Assembly: GCA_037389465.1 (NCBI GenBank)
Contig: JAZARR010000070.1
Location: forward strand, 1,888,501-1,952,500
From: Baylisascaris procyonis
Lineage: Eukaryota > Nematoda > Chromadorea > Rhabditida > Ascarididae
DNA: 64,000 bases
Reading direction: 5' to 3'
The notes under the pieces: model-generated
Seen by the model: the letters and a program-made list of their open reading frames with translations, nothing else
Told to the model about the DNA's origin: nothing
Database searches by the model: none
Part shown: positions 1 to 20,130 of the stretch, piece by piece
Layout of the letters: each line of letters starts with the position of its first letter
Numbering within the stretch: the first letter of the stretch is position 1
Program-made: the position numbers and the translations under genes

Positions 1-73
1 TACGAAAATGTTGCGAGTTAGTGATTTTATCAGACCACTGATTGTGAAAATTTATGCACAGCATGCAAATCAC

Positions 74-10198
<10,125 letters not shown>

Positions 10199-12112
10199 CG
10201 AGGGCTAACAATTCAACTCGAATTTGTGACCTATAACAATGAATACTTCGAATTCCACAACGAATAACTAAAAAACAATATGGAAGCGAAGTTTACCGAA
10301 ATATGAATCAGTTCTAACTATGAACTAGCAAATTATAACGAGCAGTAATGATTAGAAAATTGATCAAGAAAAACTGCCGCTCAAATAGAAACAAATTGTG
10401 TTCGTGAAAATCATCTACAACTTTTACCTCAGGATCTTGCGTCGATCGAAGAAACTAATCGAGGCAATTAATATCCCGTGAATTGAATCGCTGAAAGAGA
10501 AAATTCATATAAATTAATGATGGTAGAAGATAATAAAATGGAGTTCACTTCAATGCGAGAAATGATGAGCTTTCAAATAAAACGCAAAACTTTGACTCAC
10601 ATTTAAATCCACTGTGTTGTCTTGGCAACGCTCGTCCTTTTCTATTCAACGCTCATTCTTCAATACGCTAATGACTATTGTTTTCTCGGCTAATTGGAAG
10701 CATCACCTATCTAGCATTACACACGAGAATTTGATAATAACATCTACGCCGCTATCAATTTATGCATAAACATTTTCGCATATATGCAGAAATTGTTACG
10801 CCTTTAATGGGAAGTAACATATCTAAAATGTTGCCGTACGAGCGTTTCACTGAATAATGATGTCTATGAATGCTATTGAAAGAAGATATCAATTTGAAAA
10901 TCAATCAACATACTATTTCATTTTAAAAAAATATAACGTGAATGAAACGGCTCAATAAATAGCAGGCATAATATTGCTTATTTTCTTCATTTCAACGTTT
11001 CGAAGTTGGAAAACATATAAAACTATATGAGGAAGAAAGGCAAGAAGGATTAGTACGTTTCAAAATGCTTGAAAAGCGACAATATTTGATACTTGAGAGT
11101 AGAGATATCGTTCAGATCGAAATGGCTAGGCTGCAAATTAAAAACTGAATAAATGAGTTAATTACAAGATCGGTGGATTCTAGGGTTGTACAATGCGAAA
11201 CTGAAAACTAAGCACAGCATTGCATGAGTTGCTCATTTTTTGATGTGATGAAACCATGAGTAACCATAGAATTAGTGCTGGCATTTAAGATGTTCCGAAG
11301 TTGCACGAAAGGCGATTGCAATCATAGATCCCTAACGTCTCACATCTCAAGATATGCAGGACTTCGAAATGAACAAAATTGTTGGAACTGATTTCTTATA
11401 TCAAAGAAGAATGCTCTGCTGGAGAATTGAAGTCTTGATTGAAAATTTTTTTTTCGGAAATTTTGTTGACTGAGGCATTCATAGAGCTAAAAGAAATGAA
11501 GGCAAAATATTGGCTTAATCCAGTGAAACACCACTACCACTTAGAAATTTCAGTTTTCAATTCTATCAATTGAGGCTTTAATAAGGCAGCAAAAATTCTT
11601 TTTTGACACGCTTCCCTCAAAAATGGTAGGAAAGTGGGAAAAGCAAGTCTGCACTTCCCTCCATTATAAATAGCACGATGATCATCACTAGAGATTATCA
11701 ACATCGTGCATGCTTGTGGGAATACAGTGCATCGATTTGATACACAAGTTGCGTTACTGTGTGTGGTTGTATTGATATGAGCTAGTTGCTTTTCGAAACC
11801 TAACGTATCGTCTTTGAATCCTTTGAATATGATGTGTTCATACGTTTATCTTTGAATATGATGCAGCATATTCAATACAAAATGCATCCACTACATAGCG
11901 CTTAGACTGAAAAATTGTTTACCGCTTTGCACGTAACTAACTCTTATTACAGTGAAATGATGCATTTGACAATTGTGGCGGTGTGTAGGCGAAGGTAATA
12001 GAGGTGGTATAATGATTTAGAGCTGTTTCTGAACCTTGCAAGTTTCACCTCATGTTGATTTATAGTTATTTGTAATCCAGGCGAACTCGTCAAGCTTTAA
12101 GGTTATATATGC

Positions 12113-12197
<85 letters not shown>

Positions 12198-12459
12198 GAT
12201 AATCTTTACCTGTGCGAAGCAAAGAGTAAAATAGGAGAGAATAAATTTCTTAACACCTTGAATGGCATGTACTTTGCCAAATTTTCTATCATACTGCAAC
12301 CTCTTTTTGTTTCTCAACACATTACAATGATGTGCATGAAGTTCGTTTTTTGCATGTTTTCTGAGACCTTCGTTTTCATAAAGAAAAAATTTGCATATTA
12401 TCTGGCAGCCGAGTTATCATTATTTAAGGTTTCTATCATTATTTAAGGTACTACCACAG
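10199..12459. other. Divergent intergenic region between the CNG channel and the REEP-MSP gene
   Basis: About 2.2 kb separate the start of the minus-strand channel gene from the first plus-strand exon of the REEP/MSP gene. It should hold the promoters of both. Reading all frames I see no exon with a supported open frame and splice sites. It contains one long TA microsatellite (12116-12194) shortly before the plus-strand gene. I could not pick out a specific regulatory motif. Confidence 0.5.
12116..12194. repeat. (TA)n microsatellite
   Basis: About 79 bp of uninterrupted alternating T and A, visible directly. Translation of either strand gives only Tyr-Ile repeats, which are artefacts. Confidence 0.98.
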
Positions 12460-12508
12460 AGCTTCTGTATTCGCCACGCTTTGTTTAAGTGCGGTTGGCC
12501 TTGTCGGA

Positions 12509-14647
12509 ATGTCAGCAGCTATTACAACTGCAGGGCCTACGACTCGCCGAAGCGATGTAACTCTTCGTTCACAAAGAAGTAAGCAAGATTGAAATTGGGC
12601 AAGCAGAATATGACCACGGATATCTGTGAGAGCTCGTCTTGTCCGCTTTTCCCCTCTCCTTTGAACTTTTGGAAAATTTCTTTTCCAATAGGGATTTGCA
12701 CAAAACTTACACCTGCCTTCATAACTAAGTTTTTTTCTAATTTTCTCAAAACTTTCAAAGATTTCCCCTCAATCATCTTCATTTGGTCATGGAAGTTGTC
12801 CGATCATAACAAAGAACAATATCAATGGTGCGTTCCATTTTGATGTTGCTCACCATTTTAAAGCGATTTTGTTGATCATCGAAATACTATTAAATCACCA
12901 GCGGACAGTAATCAGTGTCCACTTGAACTCATCTATTGTATTCTTTTACTGCTTTATTGCACTGATTGTCATTAAAAAGCAACTAAAATATAATTGAAAT
13001 TATCAGTGAGTTTTCAGCCGACGTATCGTATGTTCGTGTTTCACGTTGGCAGGAACTCGCATTATTGAGTGTGGTGTTTATTTCGATATATCTAGTCGGT
13101 GGGGAATATTCTCGTGCTGTTTGCAACGTTTTCACGACGGCCCCTGCTGCTATCTATACGTGTGTGCAACTCACCTCCGAGAAAGACCACACCAGTTGCT
13201 ATGTAAGTTCACAAATATGGGGACCTTTGGTGAAGCTATGAAAGTTTATCAACATAATACTGCAAAAACAAATCTGATAAATTCATTTGCAGTGCTGAAT
13301 TAGTCAGCATGATGCTGTGCATGCGAGAGTGAATGCGCGCCGACTGTCAGCTGTGCTGATATTGCCGTTTAGCATAGAGCATCTTTTCAATGCTTCTGTT
13401 TTCCCGAAGAGAGGCTGCGACGATCCTGATGTTCTAGTGAATGCAAATTACCTCCGTGACGATAACTTTTCATCGAAGTAAACCGAGGGAAAATGGTGAC
13501 TTACCCAACTACAGTTCTACGGAACAACTCAAGTCCTTCTCTAGTTCATCCTTCTTGTGGACGCTCGTTAATAAGTTAGGCCTGCGGATCCTGCACAGAG
13601 AACCTGAAAAGTGTTCTTGGACGATGCTACGCATCGATGTGAGGGACCATTGTTGCTGAGAACAGACTTCGCTCGAACCTCCTCCTGACGACCTCTTTGC
13701 ACTGAAGATGGTGGTGTTAAAAGTTGACTGGAATAAAGGTTGTTAGCGGTAATGCCGAAGACCTTGAAGACGTCCAAGATGCAGTAGACCGTCTAAGGGG
13801 CTGTAACGAGCCTTTCAGAGCTGATGGAGGAAGAGGGTAATCATCTACGTGAAGGCGCCCAATATTTTTGTGAAGATAGTGATGAATAATTGAAGTCTCT
13901 AGAGTAAAGTACTACGAACCCCTATCCGCGACATCCTCCGAGAAGGACTGCGAATAGTATATGGGACACTCATGCAAGCACATCGAATTTTATCAAATTT
14001 CTTTCCGCGCAACTTATACTTACTATTTCGCATTGATATCTTCTATATCGTCAGGAAACTCGTGAAAATCCTTCACTATGACCTAGATTTTATGATTCAC
14101 AGTTTGTCACATTCGCAGGTGTTTTTCCTCTAAGAAGTTGGTCTCTGAAATAGATTCAGATTGTTTTACCCCATAAAAGCTTGCTTTTGTTTTTTCCTTT
14201 CCTACCTGTGTAAGAGACTCGTCAGAATATACTTGCCTGTGGAGGGGCGAGTGGGAAGGGTTTGCAGGGTGTGACGGTGCACTTTATAGATGTACTGATG
14301 GACGTATTTATAAGTAGTTAGTTTTTGATAATGAAGGAAAGAATGGGGGGGGGGGGCGAAGAAGATAATAAAGAGGAAAAGGAATGCTTGTATGATGTGT
14401 TCCGACCTCTTCAAAGAATTGCTTGCAGAAAGCGACACTTGCTTATTGGACAGTTCATTCAGCTCTCTTCATTTTCGATAATTTCCTCGTTGATGCGTTC
14501 GGCTACTACCTCGGTAAATTCCTTCTACTAACAACACTACTATCACATATTATCAGAACGAATATAGCAAGAAATCGACGATTTCAACAAATCTGCTCGT
14601 CGCTTTGTGGCAATTCTCGAAGTGAAACTGTCACACACATTGCAAAC
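12509..14647 (+). CDS. REEP/TB2-DP1-HVA22 module exons
   Basis: Three exons. The first (Met at 12509, MSAAITTAGPTTRRSD) exits at phase 1 into 13018, which follows TTTTCAG. That exon encodes the first hairpin and ends at a GTAAGT donor (13203). It joins in phase to 14429, after CTTGCAG, which encodes the second hairpin. The order CN-x-APA-x-Y, the SEKDHTSCY spacer, LAYW, and an aromatic-rich FGYYLGKFLLL segment follows REEP5/6 proteins (CNLIGFGYPAY, DDTQWLTYW, FPFYYMLKCGFLLW). The usual Gly-Ala-x-x-x-Tyr motif after the second hairpin is not evident. The 3' edge is uncertain: GTAAAT at 14514 and GTATAT at 14648 are both possible donors. Confidence 0.65.
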
Positions 14648-17600
14648 GTATATTTTTTTTTGCATTCTTTGCTTGCTAAGAAAATTATTTTATGAATTTT
14701 CATCTTTCAATGTAAGATGACATTACTGCAGCGTTGATTTTCACGATTTTTTCACTTTTATTAGATGGGCTAATGTGACAAAGAATGAAATTTATGCTAA
14801 ATCGGCTATTCTGACTCTCTCGAAATTAATGAGCACTGTTTTCTTTTCCTTTATGCTTTTGCCACTACTTTTCTGCTTGCTGCTTACTGTAAATACTCTG
14901 TGTTTCGCATATCTATTGCGATCTATACCGAGGCGGTATTATGAGTGATGGTGATGAGGCTTATGCATTTATAGCACAATTGAAACACTAAGAACTGCCG
15001 CAATAAATGTGATTCTCGATATTCGTTTTTTCAGCTAAAAGTTGTTATGAGAAATTTTCGTATTGATGAATTTTAATCATTTTTGTCATATTTCCGGTGA
15101 ATACAATTACATCGAAAACGTTTATTATCGGAAAATACATCTTATTCTCCAACAGCGATAGATTGCCCCCAACGACTTCCTCACAGATTCAGCACAAATA
15201 TGTATCATAATTTCAATGCTTACACAACTTCTACTGTTATTTTTCAATTATTTTATTCAACATCATTCATCAAATAGTGCACGAATATATTTTAGAATAT
15301 TTCATATAATTACTTATCATATTGCTATTGGATCACATTTAGAAGAACCACCGATTGGAGCTTTCGACTGAAGAAATAAAGTCAAGGGTGTCACCATACT
15401 CATCACTAAAAAGTTTTATGGAAGCAGGGAGCAATGAGACTTCACCGCTGTCAACACATCGAATAACCGCAACTACATTCAAGGAATTATCGGTTAGTTC
15501 CCTGGATTTTGACATAAGGATAGATAGCTATTATATACGATGTTTGGAGGCCTTTATAGCTCTTAGCTAATGTAGCGTTTTCGTTGAATTCTATTTAATT
15601 CATGATATGGAAATTCAGATAAGATAATTCATGATAATTTATGAAATTTCGCTGAATTCATAAATTCATGATATTTTTTGAATTCAGATGAATTCAAAAT
15701 CTGAACACGGCAAAAAAAAATTTTTTTTTTGCATCATTCATACGACCTTCCAAAGGCATATTGCATTGAAATATGGAATACAAGTTAAATTAGGAATTCA
15801 GTGGGTTATTTCAGTCTCTATATATGTTCAGATGCAATGCCGCCGAAAGAAAAAATTTTTATTGTGAACTTGACAGCTGATCAACAATTTTTTGCTTTTA
15901 AATAATGCATTACTTGACAAGATTGTACTGTTAAATTAATCCTTCATCTTCTTCAAATATGTTTATGTCTATCGGCGTTACAGCAAACGACCAAAAATAG
16001 ACGAAAGTCGAATGGAAAGCAGAAAAGTGCAGCTTGCTGTACACCATTTAATAAACATATCACTTTTTTATTTAACCTTAGCTACATTGAAAATCAAACA
16101 AAAATCGCTGAAGTAAAATAACAGCGCTAAAAAAATTCAATTAAATTCACTTCACTTCATGGCGTTATTCATTTTAGACATTTTACTCTTACTGTTTACG
16201 CATAAATTTTATCCTCATGCATTGGAAAACATTTTAAAGCGAATTTCAGATGAGCCTTTGCAATTTTATATCTGCAAGAAAAAAAGTGCAAGAATTTATA
16301 TTTTACTCTGAACTGCTAGTATTCCCCTCGCTGATCACTTTAGAGGTGAATTTTTTAAGGATGCAAGCCGTTCACGATCACATCCATACTTCAGCATTCA
16401 CTCATCGGTCTGTGAGAAGGGGTCAGTTTATGCTTACGAAGCATTGAGAGACATTTCCGAAGAGGTAAGCACAATTTCAAGCCATACGTATGGTATTATG
16501 ATAAATACTCAACAATAAATCGTAAATCAAGCGGAAATTAGGCCATTATTCTCAAGTCATATGACGGCACATTTCTATTCCCACGATTTTCTTCAACGTT
16601 TGTCGCTTAATAAAATCGTTTCACCAAAAAGAAAAGAAAAGAAAAACGCATTTAAACATAGCATTTAAATAAAATAAAATTACTTTATTTAAATGCTGTG
16701 TTACATCTTATTTAACATAATCGTCGGTTTAATTTCATCAATAGTCAAATGATTTTTTTTTTGTTGATATTGTGCCAATTTTTTGAAGAAAGATCTATTT
16801 GCCCTTTCAATTTCATCACCATTATTTCTTCATCACTAACGAAGAATTCAAATAAAAAAAAATCGCATCATCACATCAATTTTGCTGGAAATTTGCTTTG
16901 TCTTTAATTATATCAATAGACGCATTGCAAGAGTGAAAACGAAATAATTATTTCTGACAATCTAATAACGCGATAAGATCTATTTGTTGATGTGTGTTGG
17001 ATGGAAATTCTCTATGACAAGCTCTGCGATTTTCTATTATAAATCATTCAAATCACTTAAATGCGCTTCGATAGTCCAAATTCAAAGGAGTAAAAAGTGT
17101 GATCCATGGATAGAAAATTTGTTGTGGTCAATATTACTGGTTACGATTATACTGAATATGTTTTAGACGGAGGACAACATCTTATACTGACGTAGGCGAA
17201 AGTAGTAGGGGGGAAAAAATTATATCTCCACCCCTCCTCCTTCCTTCCAAACATCGCGACACTGAGAAACTTCATTCTCTTTAACTAATGCTATTATGGG
17301 TTCAGTCAATAGTATCAAATTTTCTATTGCTTCTAGATTGTCTCACATTCCTTCGAAGTTTCTCTTAGCGTAATAATACTCTGTGGGTTCCTAATAGATT
17401 TCATCTAGATCTATTAATAATATAATTAATTTCAGGATTGTTGGATTCCAGCATATTGTCCAAATGTAAGAAGGGCAATTTCTGAGGAAACCGTCGCAGT
17501 ATATGATGGCGATGTCACGTCTGTTCCATCGAAAGAAGTTCCGTGAATATATATTTTTTTCTTTCATAAGTAAAAAAAAATTGCAACTTATTTTGTGAAT

Positions 17601-18954
17601 TTAATTGCAAACATACTTTGGAGGATGCAATTACCTACTGCATAGTAATGGTGAGATCTACAAGTTACAATGTAAATATTTCCAGTAAATAAATAGATTT
17701 CACTTAATTGAAATAATTTTTGAGTTGATTGAATGAAACAATTTTTGAGTCGGCAACATATTGTACGTTATGAAGAGAAGAAGCTTTATTGAAGGCAGAT
17801 GATCTTCTAGAACAAAACGTTCATAAGAGCCGACGGTGAGGAGCAAATACAACTTATTGAGAGATTTCTGCTCGAGAAACCAAATATTTCCATTACCTGG
17901 TGCCAGTGAACCTGCTTTGATTATTATGCGGAAGTCGCAAAATCCAAAATGATATGAGTTAAGCTAAAGAATATTGTTGTTATCGGTTGCTATGATTTCC
18001 CGCAGATATGCGTGACCTTATTTTGATAGGAAAGAGGATTTTTTGCAGTTAATCTTCGACTATCCGTATACAGATATTATTACTGTGACCATTTGCAATC
18101 GCTGTGAAAGACCAATTATGTGGGCATTGAAATCTAGTGCACCTACCAAACTTATGGCACGTCCTACTTGTGGTGTCTTACGAGCGCATATGACCGTCGA
18201 TGTAAGTTTCCTATGGAAAACCATTTGGGCGAAATTTTCACCGAAAAAGTGCATATTAAATATAAAAATCTAATTATTATCCTAAAACATTTCTTCTGAA
18301 ATGTACTACTGAGTCGATCGTCGACATGGTTCTTTTAATAAGTCGACTTAATAGAGCACTTAACTAAGAAAGAGCTGCTCAACAAACGATCTGGTTTTTT
18401 TAATGACACCTTGTTCAGAACTCTCTTTGAAGAGGAAGAGCCCTTCTTAAAGTGAAACAGAAACTGTTATGATGTTTCACGGATCCTGCTATGTTCTATA
18501 AAAGAATCTGTTTAATCCAACCTTCAGGAACGCTAACAATCTGCAGACAACAATACTTACAAAAATAAAATCTTTCGTGCACCGTGTGGAATAATGAGTC
18601 CAGTTGTTTTATAAGGAGCGGTAATAAATCACTATCGAACACTTCAAAAGTCGTGAAACGAATTAGGAACGACAAATATGAAGCGGAGTGTAAAAGATGT
18701 TTTGGGCTAAGCAATAGCCCTTTTCTAAGATCGAAATGTTTGGAGTGTTATGTATTTATCTGCAGATAAAACTAGGAGTGATCGAGCCGAATGCGATAAA
18801 GGCGGAAACATTGAACGATATACTCGCGTTTGATTACAACTTTATCAGCGACCCGAATGCTGTCTTCGATCGATCTTTTCTCATCAAATCCGATCCGAAT
18901 AGAAGAAGAAAGAAGTGGTATATCAGCTACAATAATTGTGATAGTCGTTTCTAG
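12509..18954 (+). CDS. REEP-like (TB2/DP1/HVA22) hairpin protein with C-terminal MSP domain, predicted fusion
   Basis: Exon model: 12509-12578, 13018-13202, 14429-14647, 15343-15492, 16360-16464, 17436-17537, 18049-18201, 18766-18954. The lengths sum to 1173 nt (390 residues plus stop) with every phase matching. Residues about 37-75 form a hydrophobic hairpin (LALLSVVFISIYLVGG, then CNVFTTAPAAIY, in the place of REEP CNLIGFGYPAY). Residues 86-125 continue the family pattern (LAYWTVHSALFIFDNFL, FGYYLGKFLLLTTLL). A Ser/Thr-rich linker of about 130 residues follows. Residues about 265-385 are an MSP domain: PSKELIFDYPYTDIIT matches the VAP PxxEL-F-PFTD pattern, then KSSAPTKLMARPTCGVL, and RRRKKWYISYN at the end. 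REEPs curve ER tubules; MSP/VAP domains bind FFAT-type peptides, so an ER-anchored adaptor is an inference. The exon start at 12460 follows CCACAG, which could be a cis- or trans-splice site. Both domain calls are strong. Their union in one gene depends on the 14647/15343 junction. Confidence 0.6.
13300..13960. other. GC-richer segment within a REEP-gene intron, unassigned
   Basis: Inside the intron 13203-14428 the base composition rises and both strands carry 70-codon open stretches (13441-13659 plus, 13568-13777 minus). Neither shows a family motif I recognise, and the splice signals do not favour one strand. It could be an old transposon remnant or an exon of a nested gene. Confidence 0.3.
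14765..14888 (+). CDS. Possible optional transmembrane exon between REEP and MSP modules
   Basis: After a TTTATTAG acceptor the frame stays open for over 55 codons and encodes a strongly hydrophobic stretch (LMSTVFFSFMLLPLLFCLLL). A GTAAAT donor at 14889 leaves at phase 0, which matches the next exon (15343). Its entry phase needs a phase-2 exit upstream, and only a weak GTCGCT donor (14599) provides that. It may be an alternative exon, the N-terminal membrane exon of a separate MSP gene, or chance. Confidence 0.3.
15343..18954 (+). CDS. Linker and VAP-type MSP domain exons
   Basis: Five exons. The first two (15343-15492, 16360-16464) encode a Ser-rich linker (SRVSPYSSLKSFMEAGSNET; ASRSRSHPYFSIHSS). 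The third (17436-17537) ends in GDVTSVPSKE. The last two hold the MSP fold: FDYPYTDIITVTICN, RPIMWALKSSAPTKLMARP, then LNDILAFDYNF and RRRKKWYISYNN before TAG at 18952-18954. The alignment to MSP and VAP is ungapped by eye across the 17537/18049 junction. That requires a GTTCCG donor; an alternative pair (donor 17543, acceptor 18029) is also in frame and adds eight residues. The KSSAP motif of VAP (KTTAP) is kept. The VAP Lys-Phe-Met segment used for FFAT binding is replaced by DILAF, so FFAT binding cannot be assumed. Confidence 0.75.
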
Positions 18955-19092
18955 CATAATTCGTTTCGTGCCGTTTATTTATTCATAGACAGGTATCATA
19001 TCACAGTTATGCTCTTTTGTAAATATAATGTTTAGCAATCTAACACATTTATTTAAGAAATTTATAGTGCTACTAAGCTTTGTTGTGTTAAT

Positions 19093-19098
19093 AATAAA
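19093..19098 (+). terminator. Candidate poly(A) signal of the MSP-domain gene
   Basis: The first AATAAA hexamer after the stop codon, about 140 bp downstream. Position is consistent with a short worm 3' UTR, but AATAAA is frequent by chance in AT-rich DNA. Confidence 0.4.
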
Positions 19099-19779
19099 TT
19101 CATCCTTAATTTCTCATTGTTTTTCCATCACATTTCAAGAAATCACTTTTTTTAATATAATTATGCTAATTGTTAATTCTACCAGATACGTTAATTCAAG
19201 AGTCCAAGTTAATAATTCGAGTCGATTGTCAGATTAATATGACGAATTAATTCAAATTTGAGAAGAGAAAAATCAAGATATATGTTAATAATTCTATCAA
19301 GGAAGAAAGTTTAGCTTTTGAAAGCAAAACGATGAATTTACCGATTCAAAAGTTGTTCGCGGTGGGTGGTAAGGTACAAGTTCGGTGATAGAAGCCGATC
19401 GCCGAAATAGTATTCTAAGCTTAGAACTGAGCTATATCTAAGTTCGAACGTTTGAATTCGACAAATGCAATAGCAGCATCTGTCATAATGCCATAATTCA
19501 AAGTGCTTCAATCCGTTGGGTAGTCTCCGTTGAGTATGTGCATTATCATCTGAGATAATCACAATTGAAACAATTCATTCACTCAACAACTTCGAGATCG
19601 GTGACAGATCTCAAGCTTGCATCTATTCTTAATCCTATTCTGATTTAATACAACATTTTGTAAAGGTTATTTAATTGCCAAAAGGGCTGAATGAAATTAC
19701 TCTTTATTAAGTAACAATTAGACGGTACTTAAAATCATTACTCTATAATCATTCTTTATATCAATCAGCGTCGAATATT

Positions 19780-20130
19780 CATTCCTAGCGCATTTGATCT
19801 GAGCGGATTGTCTAATTCGCTCGGCCAAATTTGCTTGTCGCGTTTCGTGCATATCGGATCGATTCATCGGTGGGGGCACCGAGTGGTGCTGGCCAGCGAG
19901 CAGCGACGGCCCTCAGCGCGTTTGCTGCCTGCGAGATTCAACGGCCGCTGCTAGCCACGGGCGCCCTCTATTAGCATATTGGGCGCCGCTTATCTGCAAA
20001 GATCGTTTTTGTCTGCGCACGCAGCCGTTGCTGCTCACGCCTCCCCCACCCATCCACAAGCGTCTTTCCACAGTTCCGATGGCCAATCCGCCACCCTCAC
20101 TTAAATCTATTGTCGACAAACCCAGGTACG
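19780..20130. promoter_or_regulatory. GC/CpG-rich island over the first exon of the single-pass membrane gene
   Basis: A sharply GC- and CG-rich block in an otherwise AT-rich window. It ends in the first coding exon of the plus-strand gene starting at 20079, so it most likely marks that gene's promoter and 5' UTR. The plus frame of the exon is open upstream for over 100 codons without another Met. The minus strand is also open (19913-20119), which in GC-rich DNA is expected by chance. Confidence 0.5.

Noticed and set aside
18060..18254. Minus-strand open frame over the MSP exon
   Set aside because: Antisense shadow; the plus strand carries a clear MSP domain.
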